DNA from: Methylophilaceae bacterium
Lineage (GTDB): Bacteria > Pseudomonadota > Gammaproteobacteria > Burkholderiales > Methylophilaceae
Direction: 5' to 3'
Length of the DNA stretch: 43,804 nucleotides
Assembly (NCBI GenBank): GCA_011391175.1
Contig: JAABQZ010000008.1
Span: forward strand, 1 to 43,804
Of this stretch, positions 43,794 through 43,804 are shown in pieces. The notes under the pieces were generated by a model, which saw only the letters and a list, made by a program, of their open reading frames with translations, did no database searches and had not been told where the DNA came from. Within the stretch, counting starts at the first letter, position 1; each line of letters opens with the position of its first letter. A program made the position numbers and the translations under genes.

Positions 43794-43804
43794 ATTAATT
43801 AGCT

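Larger units (their letters stand above)
43482..43804. other. Helicase leader region, no confident gene
   Basis: This 323-bp stretch is the upstream region of the minus-strand helicase operon. It holds a near-consensus promoter (43766-43793), a 64-codon leader ORF (43495-43689), a perfect inverted repeat with arms ATAGACAA (43654-43661) and TTGTCTAT (43663-43670), and a direct repeat ATAGCCGCT (43633-43641 and 43674-43682) flanking it. Nothing else was recognised. Confidence 0.6.

Overview
The window looks like a chromosomal segment of a moderately AT-rich betaproteobacterium. The gene content (Pil-Chp chemosensory operon, dnaE-accA-tilS, tesA/ybbA/ybbP, a beta-type RNase II, separate RlmL) and protein flavour suggest Methylophilaceae, perhaps near Methylotenera. 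That assignment is inference from recognition; no rRNA or methanol-oxidation gene is present to fix it. I saw no phage genes, transposase, CRISPR array, tRNA or rRNA.

Layout. 1-2.6 kb: 3' part of hrpA, overlapped by one base by a proline-rich inner-membrane protein of unknown function. 2.7-4.1 kb (minus): a COG0523/CobW GTPase and an MliC-like lipoprotein. 4.1-4.6 kb: a non-coding gap with an unassigned minus-strand terminator, two possible short ORFs and nested palindromes. 4.6-8.9 kb: a tight RNA/nucleotide operon (RNB exoribonuclease, spermidine-synthase-like protein, RlmL, MazG-type pyrophosphohydrolase). 9-10.7 kb (minus): thiol peroxidase and a FIST-domain sensor protein. 11-19.4 kb: pilG-pilH-pilI-pilJ-chpA, the chemosensory system for type IV pili, with no methylation enzymes. 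19.5-25.3 kb: dnaE, accA, tilS. 25.4-29.3 kb: tesA facing a divergent ybbA/ybbP-type ABC transporter. 29.3-33.4 kb: a TonB-dependent receptor behind an operator-rich promoter, followed by an NtrC-type sigma-54 activator with no kinase beside it. 33.5-34.7 kb: purT. 34.7-40.1 kb: a group II truncated haemoglobin, a membrane GAF-PAS histidine kinase, a lone receiver and a REC-PAS-GGDEF-EAL protein. 40.2-43.8 kb (minus): two tandem RhlE-type DEAD-box helicases behind a near-consensus promoter and a roughly 280-nt leader.

How it works together. Much of the window is signal transduction: Pil-Chp with a neighbouring FIST protein, a TonB receptor with its own enhancer-binding regulator, and a phosphorelay/c-di-GMP cluster next to a haem protein. 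The remainder is housekeeping (replication, fatty-acid and purine synthesis, tRNA/rRNA modification, RNA decay). The best leads for something not yet described are the receptor promoter (29351-29416) and its orphan regulator, the haemoglobin/kinase/c-di-GMP cluster, the helicase leader with its 64-codon upstream ORF, the short minus-strand transcript implied at 4.15-4.55 kb, and a 36-bp dispersed repeat found at two gene ends.
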